64,000 bases of DNA from Stenogyne calaminthoides (Eukaryota; Streptophyta; Magnoliopsida; Lamiales; Lamiaceae). The stretch covers positions 8,565,638-8,629,637 of the forward strand of contig JBBCBC010000031.1 in NCBI GenBank assembly GCA_037126765.1, read 5' to 3'. The notes beneath the pieces were generated by a model. It saw only the letters and a list, made by a program, of their open reading frames with translations. It searched no databases and was not told the DNA's origin. Within the stretch, counting starts at the first letter, position 1; each line of letters starts with the position of its first letter. Position numbers and translations under genes: made by a program. Positions 25,065 to 36,413 of the stretch are shown here, in pieces.

Positions 25065-25694
25065 GACACGATGCTATGTAATTAACTTTTGAAAATGCGG
25101 TGTTGTAAGGGATGTGTTACGAGACTGTCTACGTATCGAGTTTGTATAGATTCAGAATACCGTGTTTTCGTGGGTAGGACGATAGTGTGTACATATGACA
25201 AAGGGTTGTGTTACGAGATTGTCTATGTATCGAGTTTGGAGTTTATCTAGTCGGCTTAAGACTTGGTGGTTATCTAGTCAAGCGGTCGTAGTTTATAAAA
25301 GTGAGAGAGTGGAGAAAATGGGTAGTTACAAAGAGAGTGGAGAGAAGTGTGTGGAGATTTTCTAGGCTGTCCAAATCGAGCCTAGTGAGTGAATGAAACA
25401 ATGCAGTTGGATACGTGGTCTATATATACACACTGATTTGGATTTCAAAAAGTGAGCAAGATCAATATTCCAATTTATCTTCTCCAAAATCAAAGATAGT
25501 ATTCAAAACACAATCTATCGAGTGCTTAGTGCATCTAAGAGTGTGAGGGTCGGTAGTATTAGTTTGTGTTGGTCGAATGTATTCCAACATTCCAATCAAC
25601 ATTGTGTGTGTGTAAGAGTACAATTTCACACACAAAAAAAATATCATAAATAAGTTTCTTTTATAACAACATAGCACTAGAATAAATATTACTA
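25065..25694. other. Intergenic with a dispersed 30-base direct repeat
   Basis: GACAAAGGGTTGTGTTACGA and what follows occurs at about 24598 and 25199, and a variant (AAGGGATGTGTTACGAGACT) at about 25107. The hAT MITE splits this repeat region. No gene is seen. Confidence 0.5.
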
Positions 25695-25787
25695 CTTTCG
25701 TCCCTCAATAACTTGCACGTTTACTGTTTTCTCGTGTTTTAGAAGCGAGTTTTTTATTAGTATTTGAAATGATAAAATAAATTTTAA
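25695..25787. mobile_element. Left half of a split Stowaway MITE
   Basis: CTTTCGTCCCTCAATAACTT after TA, continuing into TTTGAAATGATAAAATAAAT, matches the left half of the MITE at 19086-19323. The right half reappears at 27582-27658, after about 1.8 kb of inserted DNA. Confidence 0.75.
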
Positions 25788-25896
25788 GGGCAAATAACTA
25801 ATCTATAAAAAAAGAAAAAGAAAAAACTTAGAGTCATAAGTCCACAGGTCGGACCAGAGGCCGAATCCCAAAAATCTTGCAAAGGTAAAACCCCCC
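25788..25896. mobile_element. Unclassified insertion in the MITE, left part
   Basis: This 109-base piece and 27501-27581 together are the DNA inserted into the MITE; a later solo LTR separates them. The minus strand reads from GGGATTACCTTCACGCTGCG at the right to a T-rich run (TTTTTTCTTTTTCTTTTTTT) at the left. The poly-pyrimidine tail and lack of coding capacity suggest a SINE-like or other retroelement fragment; the class is not settled. Confidence 0.4.
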
Positions 25897-27500
25897 TGTT
25901 GGAATTTAGAGGCACGTAAACACGTAATACATGCGCAACGGAAATTAAAGTTCACCAACAACGAATAGTTAATTGCATAAATTAATACGAGTAAACGTAA
26001 ACAGAATTCTTACAGCAATTCGTACACGGATTCCTCAACTATGGTATCCACATAACAATCGTTTACTAACTTGCACAGATCTGCCAGCGTCGAATCCCCG
26101 AGATGAATTTGCTAGGAAAATTCTAACTTAGAGATTTTATGGAGAAATATGAATTCACATATTATGAATTCCCAAGAGCTCATATATATAGGAGAGGATT
26201 AGCTTAAGTCTTAAGCTAATCTAATTAGGAAATAAAATCCCTAATCTTTATTTAAATAAATCTCTTAGATTTATTTCCCACATATAAATCTCTACGGATT
26301 TAAATTCCATATATGACAAATCTCTACGATTTGTTTCCATATATATTAAATACTACAATAATATTCCAAATATTATTATTTGGAATTCTTATTTAATTAA
26401 ATCCAATTTAATTAAATATTAATAATAATTAATTCCAAATTAATCTATTATTAATTTCTTCTCCATAAATTAAATATTAAATCTAATTTAACATTTAATC
26501 AACCAACTATAATTAGTAACTAACCGTTACTTGTTGTGTGACCCATAGGCCCTCATATATCGAAACTTAGTCAAACTAATCGGTCTTAATTGAACCCTAG
26601 ATAATAAATCGGACATTCTCAATATATGAGGTGCGCTTCTTAGGAAATGTCAACTTCACATGAATCTGAAACATATGCTATTACGATTTCTCCTTTCGCT
26701 TACAAATACTCGATTAAGCCTTGAACATGATGAAGTGTCTAATCAAATAACTTAATCAATTTATCTCTAATCACTAATTGATCATGTATGTCACACTTAA
26801 CCACAAAGTCTAAGTTGGCGTGCATCGGTAGATGACTTAGATCCAATTATGACGAAGAAGATGAGTATTCTCTCTAAATCCACTTTGAGGGGTGAATCCT
26901 ATTCTTGGCTCAACTACCCGCCACGACACGCCTTCGTGATGAACCCCAATCCAAGCCATATCTACCCATGGTGCAAGCGTCGATCATGGTCAAAGTTCAT
27001 CATCCCACACATGTCGTGCGTATTGACCTCAAGTCAAAAGAGTATCGCGTCGCTCCCCACTAACCGAGACACCGTGAGACACATATAGTGGAACTACATC
27101 AAACGATTTCTCGGATGGGTATACCAATACCCTCTAAGGTATTTGTGCATCCATCATGAGATACCTAGTATCTCGTAGTAAGTGAGATCTTACTACACTC
27201 TCTAAGAGTATGATGCAGATAGCACACCAATCTCCATTACATCATCAATATCTCATTCTTGATGATCCTTGATCGAACTGTTTGAGAATCATGCTTAAGT
27301 CATCTGAGTTCTCACAACCTCAATGACAGTAATGACTCATGGGAACACTTGTACGAATAAATGCAAACAATCAAACATAATATTCAAACAAGTGTATTAC
27401 CACACATTAATATTAAATAAACTATAATATTAAATCAAACTGAATATCATCGAGTATTATGTCCTTATAATAGATTGTCTCTAGGACACTAACACTAACA
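25897..27500 (-). mobile_element. Family B solo LTR with TSD CCCCC
   Basis: On the plus strand it runs from TGTTGGAATTTAGAGGCACG to GACACTAACACTAACA, 1604 bases. CCCCC is present directly on both sides. It is homologous to 48382-49989 and to the LTR of the minus-strand element at 42661-44201, where an adjacent primer-binding site fixes the orientation. A TATATATA at 26183-26190 is in a conserved place. No internal region remains, so it arose by LTR-LTR recombination. Confidence 0.9.
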
Positions 27501-27581
27501 CCCCCTTGGGACAAAATCCTTAGTCAAGGGAAAAATGTGACCCCTCTATAGAGCATTACCCCGCAGCGTGAAGGTAATCCC
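27501..27581. mobile_element. Unclassified insertion in the MITE, right part
   Basis: It continues the piece at 25788-25896. The sequence CTTGGGACAAAATCCTTAGT and the following GGGAAAAATGTGACCCC resembles, from memory, a motif often found in plant retroelement 3' regions. It ends GTAATCCCTA, where the MITE resumes. Confidence 0.4.
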
Positions 27582-27658
27582 TAAAAATATGCATATAATA
27601 AATGCGAGGTAGATCTATAATACCTCTATTTTAAAATCACCTTTATCATTTAAAATAC
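27582..27658. mobile_element. Right half of the split Stowaway MITE
   Basis: GCGAGGTAGATCTATAATAC and TTTATCATTTAAAATAC match the right arm of the MITE at 19086-19323. It is cut at 27658-27661 by the next Stowaway element, which inserted at what was a TA. Confidence 0.7.
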
Positions 27659-27660
27659 CA

Positions 27661-27892
27661 CTCCCTCCATTTCAAAGTTATTTACCCTTTTACTTTTAAT
27701 ACGAGTTTTAATGTAAGAGTTATTTATTAGTATCTAAAGTGATAAAGAGGCTTTTGATTAAGTGTATTGTAGTCTTTTCTACTTTATTATTAAAGTAGAT
27801 GACCTTTTGTGGGTAAAAGTAATGACATGAGATATAATTTTAAAATGTTGGAAGGAGATAGTTGAAAAAGGTATAGTTACTATATTGCCTTT
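27661..27892. mobile_element. Stowaway MITE truncated by the gypsy LTR
   Basis: CTCCCTCCATTTCAAAGTTA opens a MITE whose interior matches the copy at about 48010-48270 (both contain GTTATTTATTAGTAT-like and TTATAGTTACTTTATTG-like blocks). Its right end is missing where the gypsy LTR begins. Confidence 0.65.
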
Positions 27893-29094
27893 TGTTGTGT
27901 TCGATATAATAACTCAGGATTAATTGAACACGTAAGAGCGACACGTGTAATATTCTTTAAAATAATCATACCCGGTGGACAAGTGTGCTCGCCGTCCGTT
28001 GACCAAACAAGTTTGTTCGACCGTAGGTTCGCCCTTGACGCCCAAAACAAACATACTCACCACTCGGTCGAGGAAAGAAGAATCGACAAGCTAAGTCAAA
28101 ATGACTCGAGACAAACTCGAGGGCTCGAACAAATCCGAGCCCACGAACAAAATCCGAGGACTCGACGGCCAAAAGGCTCGAGATATCCCGAGGGTCATTA
28201 TGCTCGCGAACTCGGATATCCCGAGGGTCAAGATAGTCGCAATTTCGAGATATCCCGAAAAGGCTCGAGATATCCCGAGGGTATGATATCTTCCTTGGTC
28301 GAGATATCTGAAGGCTCGGATATCCCGAGGGTCGATGCTTTCGCACTCGGATATCCCGAAGGCTCGAGATATCACGAGGGTCAAGATGCTTTCAAGACAA
28401 CATTCGAAGACTCGGCATCCTCAAGGGTCGAGTGCTCGACACTCGATATCCGAAGACCCGACATCCCGAGGGCTCGGTGTGCTCGAGGAGGATATTCGAA
28501 AGATAAAACTGACATGGTTGAAGGGGCGAACAAAGCATCTAACCGAGCAAAACATTAATTTGGACGACCAAAAAGGTGCCTTATAGACAAGCAAAAGCGA
28601 AGATTGATCTAGAAGACGAAGTTAGAAACGTGGCAATACCACCGAAATTCTTGCATGACCCAAAGTCTCCAGCTCATGTTTGCCAACCCAGCTCATGCTT
28701 GTCGGAGTGCTATAAAAGGAAGAAAAAAAAAAAAAAGGTTCAGAAAAATTTCCCAGAAAGAGTTATACCCACACATGAAATTCCCCAGAGAGGCGAGGAA
28801 CAGAAAAATTCGAGTGATTATCCACACATACAGAAACCCTAGCACTCATATGCAAACTCTCCAAATTATCTTCATTTAGTATCGATTCATCTTCACGAGG
28901 TGAATCAAATATTGTACGTGTAAAGCTCATAATACCACATCCTGGCTTGGTATGCCCCCAGAGTAGTCATTTCCTGACGAACTGGGTCAACAAATTCATC
29001 TTATTTACAGTTTATTTTACACGTGCATGTTTTGTTTGTGAGTTGTTACCAATTAAGCCACATAATACTCTCCGTAAAAAAATGACTCGCAACA
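27893..29094 (+). mobile_element. Ty3/gypsy (Tat-type) 5' LTR
   Basis: It starts near TGTTGTGTTCGATATAATAA, where the interrupted MITE stops, and ends GACTCGCAACA just before a primer-binding site. It is about 1.2 kb long and holds a conspicuous array of GATATC-centred palindromes at 28182-28450. A 191-codon open frame at 27983-28558 is only the repeat read through and is not a gene. Confidence 0.75.
28182..28450. repeat. Array of GATATC-centred palindromes in the gypsy LTR
   Basis: I count ten exact GATATC sites in 269 bases (starting 28182, 28215, 28249, 28269, 28285, 28303, 28319, 28350, 28368 and 28445). Most sit in CTCGRGATATCCCGAGGG-like contexts, which come close to the full palindrome CTCGGGATATCCCGAG. 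Spacers vary from about 15 to 75 bases. It is in U3 or near the U3/R boundary. Confidence 0.8.
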
Positions 29095-29096
29095 AT

Positions 29097-29109
29097 TGGC
29101 GCTAGAAGG
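29097..29109 (+). promoter_or_regulatory. Gypsy primer-binding site
   Basis: TGGCGCTAGAAGG begins two bases after the LTR end. TGGCGC is the usual beginning of primer-binding sites of plant Tat and Athila-type gypsy elements; the exact tRNA is not determined here. Confidence 0.65.
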
Positions 29110-29753
29110 AGGGTCTTCACCAAAAAACCAACCCATACACAAACCCTTAGTTAGCCGAGGCAGAAAAAAGAAATATAATGCCTCAATCTAGGAACACGCA
29201 AACAGAGAGGTCGGGACAAAGTCGACCTCATGACCGGAAGGAGGCTCAGCGCCAGCCTCATAAAAATCAGGGAGTGGAGATTACCAATCTTGAGGATATT
29301 GTAAATGACCCGGCGGCCACAACAAGGGCCATCACTTTCTTGCTCTGAGCACGTAAAAGAGAGGATCGAAAAAGAGTTGGCCAAGTTAGAAACTCAAGAA
29401 CATGAAGAGCGGCGCCTCATACACCGATAATGGAGCAAGTCAAAAAAAAAATCCAAAAGCGGGCGATAAAAAAAGTTCGATGATACGTCGATGATGAAAC
29501 GACCTCAAGGGTCTAGACCACCATCGTTTGACGTTGAGGCTCTCCGCCAAAACGACGAATCGGCAATAATAGGCGGCAGGATCCGTGAAAGAACAACCAA
29601 TAAAATGCCCGCACATTCGGATCTTCATGATCATCCGCGACGCCGAACAAAAATCGTGCCGAACAAAATTGTCTATCCATCATCGATTGGGTAGTCAAGC
29701 ACGAACTTGGAAAGGGGGACTGCCCCATCACGAGCATGACCCACTAGGTCCTC

Positions 29754-30433
29754 ATGATGGGAAACAGCCCCGATCTAAGTCTGTCAGTTCCACAAAATTC
29801 GCGGAAATGCAAAAAGCCATCGAGGGTTTACAGGCCGACCTGGCCGCGACCAAAGACCACCATCGAGCGAGCACAATACCCTGCTCGCCATTGTCACCGG
29901 CGATCATGGCGGCCGAAATACAAGAGAAAGTGGCAAAGTCCCGACCGCCAATTCCGTGTTCGATCTTTGGTCGACCCTCATGTCCATCTCAACAAATACT
30001 CAGACTTTATGATCGCGATGGGGGCCACAGACGCAACGCAGTGCCGATCATTCCCCATGACTTTGGGTGATCAGGCGCATAGATGGTTTTCTACTTTGCC
30101 CGCTGCGTCTATCACATCTTTCGCCCAATTGGGACACAATTTCTGTCCCACTTCTCATCCATGTGTGCTCGCCCAGCGCCAAAACAAAGGTTGGCGCATT
30201 TTTCCCAACTAAAAGGTGAGTCTGATCGAGCATACATAGAAAGATTTGATAAATGTTTGTATGGTGGGGCCCCAATTGAAGAGGATGCCAAAATCCTCGC
30301 GGTGGTCGGGGGCCTGACTCTAAACACTGATATGTGGAAGGCCATGCATCAAGACTGGCCGAACACATATTCAAAATTCCGAGAGCGAGCGGCTAAAATC
30401 ATAGCCATGCAAGATTTGCTTGCCCAATCATGA
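29754..30433 (+). pseudogene. Gypsy gag, capsid region (frameshifted)
   Basis: Two overlapping frames together read as a retrotransposon gag capsid. The first (to about 30140) contains MGATDATQCRSFPMTLGDQA and HRWFSTLPAASITSF. The second (from 30083) contains RAYIERFDKCLYGGAPIEED. The family norm has these in one frame, so there is a frameshift near 30140-30180. The end meets an in-frame TGA at 30431-30433, after which the frame continues, probably a CGA-to-TGA change. Confidence 0.75.
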
Positions 30434-31390
30434 TTGGGTCAGGAACCTACAACTAGGAAAGTTTTCGGGAAGAAAGTGATGAATGAAGGGGGGTACAAAC
30501 CCTCAGGCTCTTTCAAACCATTCGAAGAAAGAGCAGAAGCAAACACCCTACTAAGTCTCTTGGGCGTTTCAGCGGAAACAATCTTTAACCAAATCAGAGA
30601 CCCGGACATGTTGGATAGGCCGAGAAGAATCATAATGGACAAGCATCGGCTCAATGCTCCCAAATATTGTAACTATCACGAGTACATCGGGCACAATATA
30701 GAAGATTGTCGCGATTTACTCCGCCAACTTTGGAAGCTATATGAAGATAATTGTCTTACCCAGTTCCTAAAAAAGCCGGCGAGCAGAGACTCTCGAATAG
30801 AAAAAACAGAAGATCGAAGGGGTAAGCGAAAAGTCGAACAAACATCTGACAGTGATCCCGAAGAATCACGTAAGAGGTCTGAAATACCCAAAAGAGGGCC
30901 TCCTACTGTGGGAAGAGGTCGAGAAAGTCAAGAGATTCACATGATACGTCCTGAAAATGGTCCAGTGGGTGGATGTTACCAGGCACCATCATTATCGAAC
31001 AGACGTAAGAAGATGGAGATGCGTGCCATGCAAAACATTCATCAGGTAAAGGTGGCGAGCACATCAGCTAGCACGCCACCGTCACACCAAATCATGTTTT
31101 CAGAAGACGATCTCGACGGAATCATAACTCCCCACAATGACTCCTTAACCATTAGTGCTCGTCTCCTCGGGTTGAAGGTGCACCGCCTCCTGGTTGACAC
31201 CGGAGCTTATGCGAACATTTTGTTCGTCAACACCCTTCACCAGATGGAAAAGCAAGTTGGGGACTTGAGCAGTTATATTGAACCGTGTGATCATACCATA
31301 ATGGGTTTTGGGGAATCTGTAACCCGACCCTATGGTATGATTAGGTTAGGAGTCGAGTTAGAATCAACTCTAAATCCGGGCATTCGATGA
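30434..31390 (+). pseudogene. Gypsy gag C-terminus and aspartic protease
   Basis: This 318-residue frame continues from gag. It has a knuckle-like YCNYHEYIGHNIEDCRDL motif (around residue 80), a basic/acidic linker, and a retropepsin active-site segment VHRLLVDTGAYANILFVNTL (around residue 250; Asp-Thr-Gly with Ala where Ser is usual). It ends at TGA 31388-31390. The DNA after it (to 31961) still carries pol-like sequence (IVDAPSTYNGFLGRPF at about 31410-31460) with several stops. Confidence 0.8.
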
Positions 31391-31961
31391 ACTAGAATGC
31401 TAGATTTTGTAATCGTTGATGCTCCGTCTACTTATAACGGGTTTCTAGGTCGCCCGTTTATTTAGGAATTTAAAGCGGCCTGTTCTACGTATTATTATTG
31501 TGTTAAATTTCCAACACAAGATGGAACAGGAAGCGTAAAAGGAGATCAGAAGAAAGCTCGAGATTGTTTGCTATCATGTGCACCAGAAAAACAAAATATC
31601 GTCAACATGATGGAGCAAACATGGGAGATTGGTGAATCAAGCCAGCGAGCAAATGCCTCGCCTAAATATCTTCCGACGAACATAAGTTTGACGAGCATAG
31701 CTCCTCGCGCTAGCACAGAATGCGCAAACACATAGTCCGGGGTGGCAACTCATTCCCCAGATCTCCTAGATCAAATGAATATTGATCTGCCAAACGAGCA
31801 AACGGACCTAGAACCTCGCATAGGTTTTGAACCCATGGAGGTTGATGACGGGCACCGGGGGTCCATTCAAGATCCTCAGTGGAAGCAAAAAAAGAAAGTG
31901 AGCAATACCTGTCGAACAACTGGAGTCTATAAACATCGACCCGAACAGACATGAGTTAGAA

Positions 31962-32593
31962 GTGTTCATTGGTTCAGAATTACCTGAACCAATTCGAACA
32001 GAAATGATTGCTTATCTTCAAGCAAACTTGGATGTGTTCGCATGGTCGCACGAGGACATGGTTGGAATTGATCCAAAATATGCATGCCACTCCCTCAACC
32101 TTGATCCAATACAAACTCCAGTTGTCCAGAAGCGCAGAAAGTTTAGTCCGGAAAAGTATGCGGCAATGAATAGTGAAATCAAAAAGTTGCTCGACAACAA
32201 ACTGATTCGAGAGGTGAAATGCCCAAGATGGCTTGTGAATCCTGTGCTCGTTCGCAAATCCAATGGATCTTGGAGACTATGTATTGATTTCACTGATTTG
32301 AACAAGGCATGTCCGAAAGATAACTTCCCGATGCAGCATATCAATTATTTGGTCGATAATACAGCAGGCCATGAACTCATGACTTTCATGGATGCATTTG
32401 CTGGTTATCACCAAATACCCATGCATCCGGGCGATCAAAAGAATACGGCATTCTGCAGTGAAAAGAATATGTATTGTTGGCAATGCATGCCTTTCGGATT
32501 AAAGAATGCCAGAGCAACATATCAACGTTTGGTGAACAAAATGTTCGACGAACACATCGGCCGAACAATTGAGGTGTATATTGATGATATTGA
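31962..32593 (+). pseudogene. Gypsy reverse transcriptase, 3' truncated
   Basis: About 210 residues match a Tat-type Ty3/gypsy reverse transcriptase. Segments are NPVLVRKSNGSWRLCIDFTD, LNKACPKDNFP, TFMDAFAGYHQI, MPFGLKNARATYQRLVNKMF and the catalytic VYIDDI near the end. The sequence leaves pol right after YIDD and enters a family A LTR at about 32594. The rest of the reverse transcriptase, RNase H, integrase and the 3' LTR are missing. Confidence 0.9.
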
Positions 32594-34457
32594 GGTATGA
32601 AACTGAAGTTTCTGAAGTTTCAGTATGAAACGAAGAAACTGAAGTCTCAGTGAGAAACTGAGATACAGAAGACTCAGTATGAAACTGAGCTACTGAAGAC
32701 TCAGTATGAAACTGAGGAACTGAAGACTCAGCATGAAGACTCAGTATATCAGTCAGTACATCTGTGAAGACTCTGAAGATGCTGAAGACTCAGAAGACGT
32801 TGAAGACTCAGAAGACCCTGAAGACTCAGAAGACTCTGAAGACACAGAAGACAGAAGACTGGAGAACTGAAGATCAAGAATACTGAAGGCACAGTAATTA
32901 CTGAAGACTCAGTAATGTACTGAATGCTCAGTATAAACCTGAATGTTCCGAGGCACTGAACATATCTATCTGAAGGATGCAATACTGAGAAGATCGCGAT
33001 TCCTTAGAAAAATAGATATTGCCCAAGACATTCAAATGCAGACAAAAGGAACTAAGACAAAGTGTTGTTAAGGTTATATCACTCAGAGATTATAACCAAA
33101 AGAGCCGTTGAGTTGTCTACCTTTAACTGGAGACAAAAGTCAAAAAGAGGAAGACAACACTGTACCATACTGACACTGACAACGACAGGTCACTGAAAAA
33201 TGTCAGAAGTACTAAGTTCCAGACTGCAAAAAGTGAAGACCGGCTACATGAAAGGCTATTGCCTAAAACGTGTTAGGGAGTGTCAAACCCTAAATATAAC
33301 CGTTTCTCACACGCCATAAGAGGAAACTCTCGGAGCTATCTCTCCAACGGATAGTTGTTCAAGAGTAACCTTGGTGTATGCCTATAAATACTTGTGACCT
33401 TCTACATTGAAAGGTTACGGGAAATTTGTAAGCAACTCAAGAGCTCAAACTTATTATTGCAAGTTGAAGCACTCGAAAACCCAAGAATTTCTCAAGTGCT
33501 TTAAATCGAAGAGAGCTCATTCCACTAAGCCTATCTTGATAAGATATATCCAAAGCTTAGTCGAGATATCCTAGCCTTTGCATTGTTCTTTATTGTAAAG
33601 GATATCTCATCCTAGTTGGAAACCAACCAAGAAACCCCAAACCCTTTGTAAGGTAGTTTGAGTGTGATTGTTGGTAAGATTGGAGTTGTAAAGAGTGAGT
33701 AAACTACATTGAGGTAGTCAGAAAGCTCTAGAGAAGAAGTGAGTAATCTATCTTGGATAGACATAAAGCTTGTGTGAGTTTTGAGTTAGTAAACTACAGA
33801 GGTAGTCAGAAAGCTCAAAATTAGAAAGGTTAGTAAACTACAGAGGTAGTCAGAAAGTCTTAGGAAGTGATTAGTGAATTTCTCTGAAGAGATCAGGGAG
33901 AGTGGACGTAGGAGCTTGAGTCTCTGAACCACTATAATTTGTTGTGTTCTTTGCTTTCTGTTTTGCTTGTTTTATCTGTTGCATTACTTTGTTTTGAAAG
34001 CATATTTTCACTGATATTTCAGTTGGAATCAATCCACTGGAAATTTCATATAAATTGATTCACAGACTAATCACTATTCCATTAAAGGAAGGTTTTTCAC
34101 AAAAAAAACGAAAAGCATAAAAACTAAGGTCAACCATTCATTCCGCACATCCGAGTAGCTAGAAACGGATAGTTACCAAACCGAACTTACTCTTACGAGG
34201 GTTCATGAAGTTAGTTATCCGATCCAAGCAACTCGGGATCTCTTAAAACTTCGGGACTCGGTTGGGATTATCCGAGGTATCCGAAAAGCGACTCAAGATC
34301 ACTTTGTCTCGAGATAGACTTTGACTCGAGGCGATTTGTGCTTCTCAGGACCAAATCATCAGGACAACCTGACCCAGTGACCTCGATAAAAGAAAAGTTT
34401 TAAAAACACTAAACACGTGTATTCCCCCATACACGTGTAAGACTCGTTCCACCAACA
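32594..34457 (+). mobile_element. Family A element 2, 5' LTR (start missing)
   Basis: It begins GTATGAAACTGAAGTTTCTG, equivalent to about 200 bases inside the LTR, directly after gypsy YIDD. It ends CACCAACA, with an altered primer-binding site at 34460-34470. The sequence is clean CAG/CTG-rich LTR until about 34110 and then switches abruptly to the altered form. It carries a TATA box (33383-33390) and the hairpin (33563-33608). Confidence 0.85.
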
Positions 34458-34459
34458 AG

Positions 34460-34470
34460 TGGTATCGAGC
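34460..34470 (+). promoter_or_regulatory. Primer-binding site, altered by one base loss
   Basis: TGGTATCGAGC differs from the canonical site by CAG becoming CG. The same change occurs in the unrelated family B element (42648-42658, minus strand). Confidence 0.8.
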
Positions 34471-34644
34471 GGAGTTCAAAAGATCACTATTTTAAGGTGA
34501 TTACGGGTGATCCAAATTTTTAAAACCCCCTCTCTGCGGTGGTTCGAACGACCACTAACTTTGTTGACCAAAGTCTAAATTGCTTAGACTCCCGTGGTTT
34601 TCTAAATAGAAATATTTACTGAAATTTTATAAAACTCAGACATC

Positions 34645-36279
34645 ATACCTTCTACGAAACTTTCAATGTTCTCAGTTGAGAAATATGATTTGTGGAAATT
34701 AAGAATGCAGGCTCATCTGTATTCTAAGCATGAAAGAATGTGGAAAGTGGTTACTAAAGGACCATTCCAATTCACTATTGTGAATCCCAGAGTTAGTGAA
34801 GATGAGAGAAATGATTCCAGGACTGAATTTCCAAAGTCAGATGATCAACTTACTCCTGATCAGAGAAAGTTAGTCAATCTTGACTATATTGCCAAAGATA
34901 CAATATATAGCACTATTGATGATGGTGTTATGAGGAAGATCTCTCATTGTGAGAATACAAAGGAAATATGGGATACACTTGCTGAGATTGCTAAAGAAGA
35001 AAAGGAGTCTGAAGAAAGTTCCAGCTCCTAAGAAGAAATGTGCTCAGAAAATGACAGTGATAACATTTGTCTCATGGCTGTTGGAGAGGTAAGTTCTTCT
35101 ATCTCTGTTGTTGCTCCTACACTAGCACAAGAGTTGTCAAGTTCAACTGTAAACAGTCAATTTGACCTGATGGATTCTTTTGAGAGTCTGATGAAGGACT
35201 ATGCTGTTTTACAAGAACTGCTAAATGAAACTCAAGAGCAGAATAAAGAACTGAAAGCTAAAAATCTAAAATGGAAAGACTCTAGCAAAACTGAAATCAC
35301 TTCTCAATTAATGGGAGCTACTGATGAACTGGATGTTCTGAAAGTACAACTCTCAGAGAAAGAGAAGTTGATAATGACCCTAACTGAAAAGCTAGAGAAA
35401 TCCACTGAAGAGATTCAGCTGATCAGAACTAAGTTCAATGACCTCTCTGAGAAGCATGAAACTCTACAGAACTGTGAGGATAGTGCACAGAAGAAGTTAA
35501 CTCTATTGAATACTGCATCTAAAGTAATAGATGAAATTCAGAGTTACCAGAGATCTGCCACTATAAAATCTGGATTGGGATACATTCCAGGGGGAACCTC
35601 ACAAGGTCATCTGAATGCTGCATCAAGTAGCAATAAGACAATCTTTGTAAAACCAGTGGCACCTACACTTCAAACTGAAGAAATGCCCAAGGTTGTAGAC
35701 AAGGGAAAAGGACCTATGGTTCCAGTAAAACTGAATGATAAGGTAGGAAAGCCCAAACCTCAGGTGAAGGCTAGAAAACCTGAGCACTCAGTTGGAAAAT
35801 TTCAGGCAAGTACTTCAAAGCCCCAGGCTAAGAATGCAAATCTGAAAGGATCTACACTGAACCATCAGAGGAATCTTCAGAAGAGAAACACTCAGCAGAG
35901 ATATTCTCAACTAAAGAGACCAAGTCCTCGGTATACTGAAAGACCCAAATTTCAGTACAGGCAACCTGAACCCCACTTGCCTAAGGGTAAAGGTTACCTG
36001 AACCCGAGTCAACAAAGATTCAGACCGGCTGCACAAAAGCCAAAGCAAATGAACAGAAGGCATGTACCAAAGAAAAACTCTAAGGCTCATGTTCATGCTA
36101 AGGCTAGCATTCATACACAGGAAACTGCTAAGGCACCCAGAGCAGTAAATGTGTATGTAGATGTTTATGGAAGACAGATCAGCCACTCTAAAGTGATTAG
36201 AGTTGTCAGACAGATTTGGATTCCGAAAGGTACAACTAACCTGGTAGGACCCTATACCAAATGGGTACCACAGATCTAA
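34645..36279 (+). pseudogene. Family A gag, best copy (start lost, one in-frame stop)
   Basis: This is a retrotransposon gag that would form the capsid. The start seen in the other copies (ATG CCT TCT ATG) reads ATA here, so the first ATG is 34666. The N-terminus carries DUF4219/UBN2-like sequence (YDLWKLRMQAHLYSKHERMW, later GVMRKISHCENTKEIWDTL). A Ser/Glu-rich stretch follows with a TAA at 35029-35031 where the other copies suggest TCA. Then comes a coiled-coil-like region (about 35200-35520, Leu/Glu/Lys heptads), a basic Pro-rich region and the end IWIPKGTTNLVGPYTKWVPQ. The middle of a usual SIRE gag, including the CCHC knuckle, is absent. After gag only an RNase H tail remains. Confidence 0.85.
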
Positions 36280-36413
36280 TCTGTTTTTCAGGTAAACAGA
36301 AAAGGGCACTGAGTTGAATGAAGACATCATTAACCCTATTGTAAAAAGATCTGAGATGTCATTGTTGGAAGATGAATTTCCTTCATGGACTTCAGGAGAT
36401 ATCAAACTGAAGA

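Noticed and set aside
28182..28450. CRISPR-like repeat/spacer pattern
   Set aside because: The repeats are short palindromes with unequal spacers inside a plant retrotransposon LTR; no cas genes are present, and the organism is eukaryotic.
27983..28558. A 191-codon open frame with repeated RYPEG-like residues, and its antisense partners
   Set aside because: It is the GATATC palindrome array of the gypsy LTR read through in frame. There is no conserved start and no protein family, and the frames on both strands stay open because of the repeat.
35911..36405. 164-codon minus-strand frame
   Set aside because: It is antisense to the basic Pro-rich end of family A gag.
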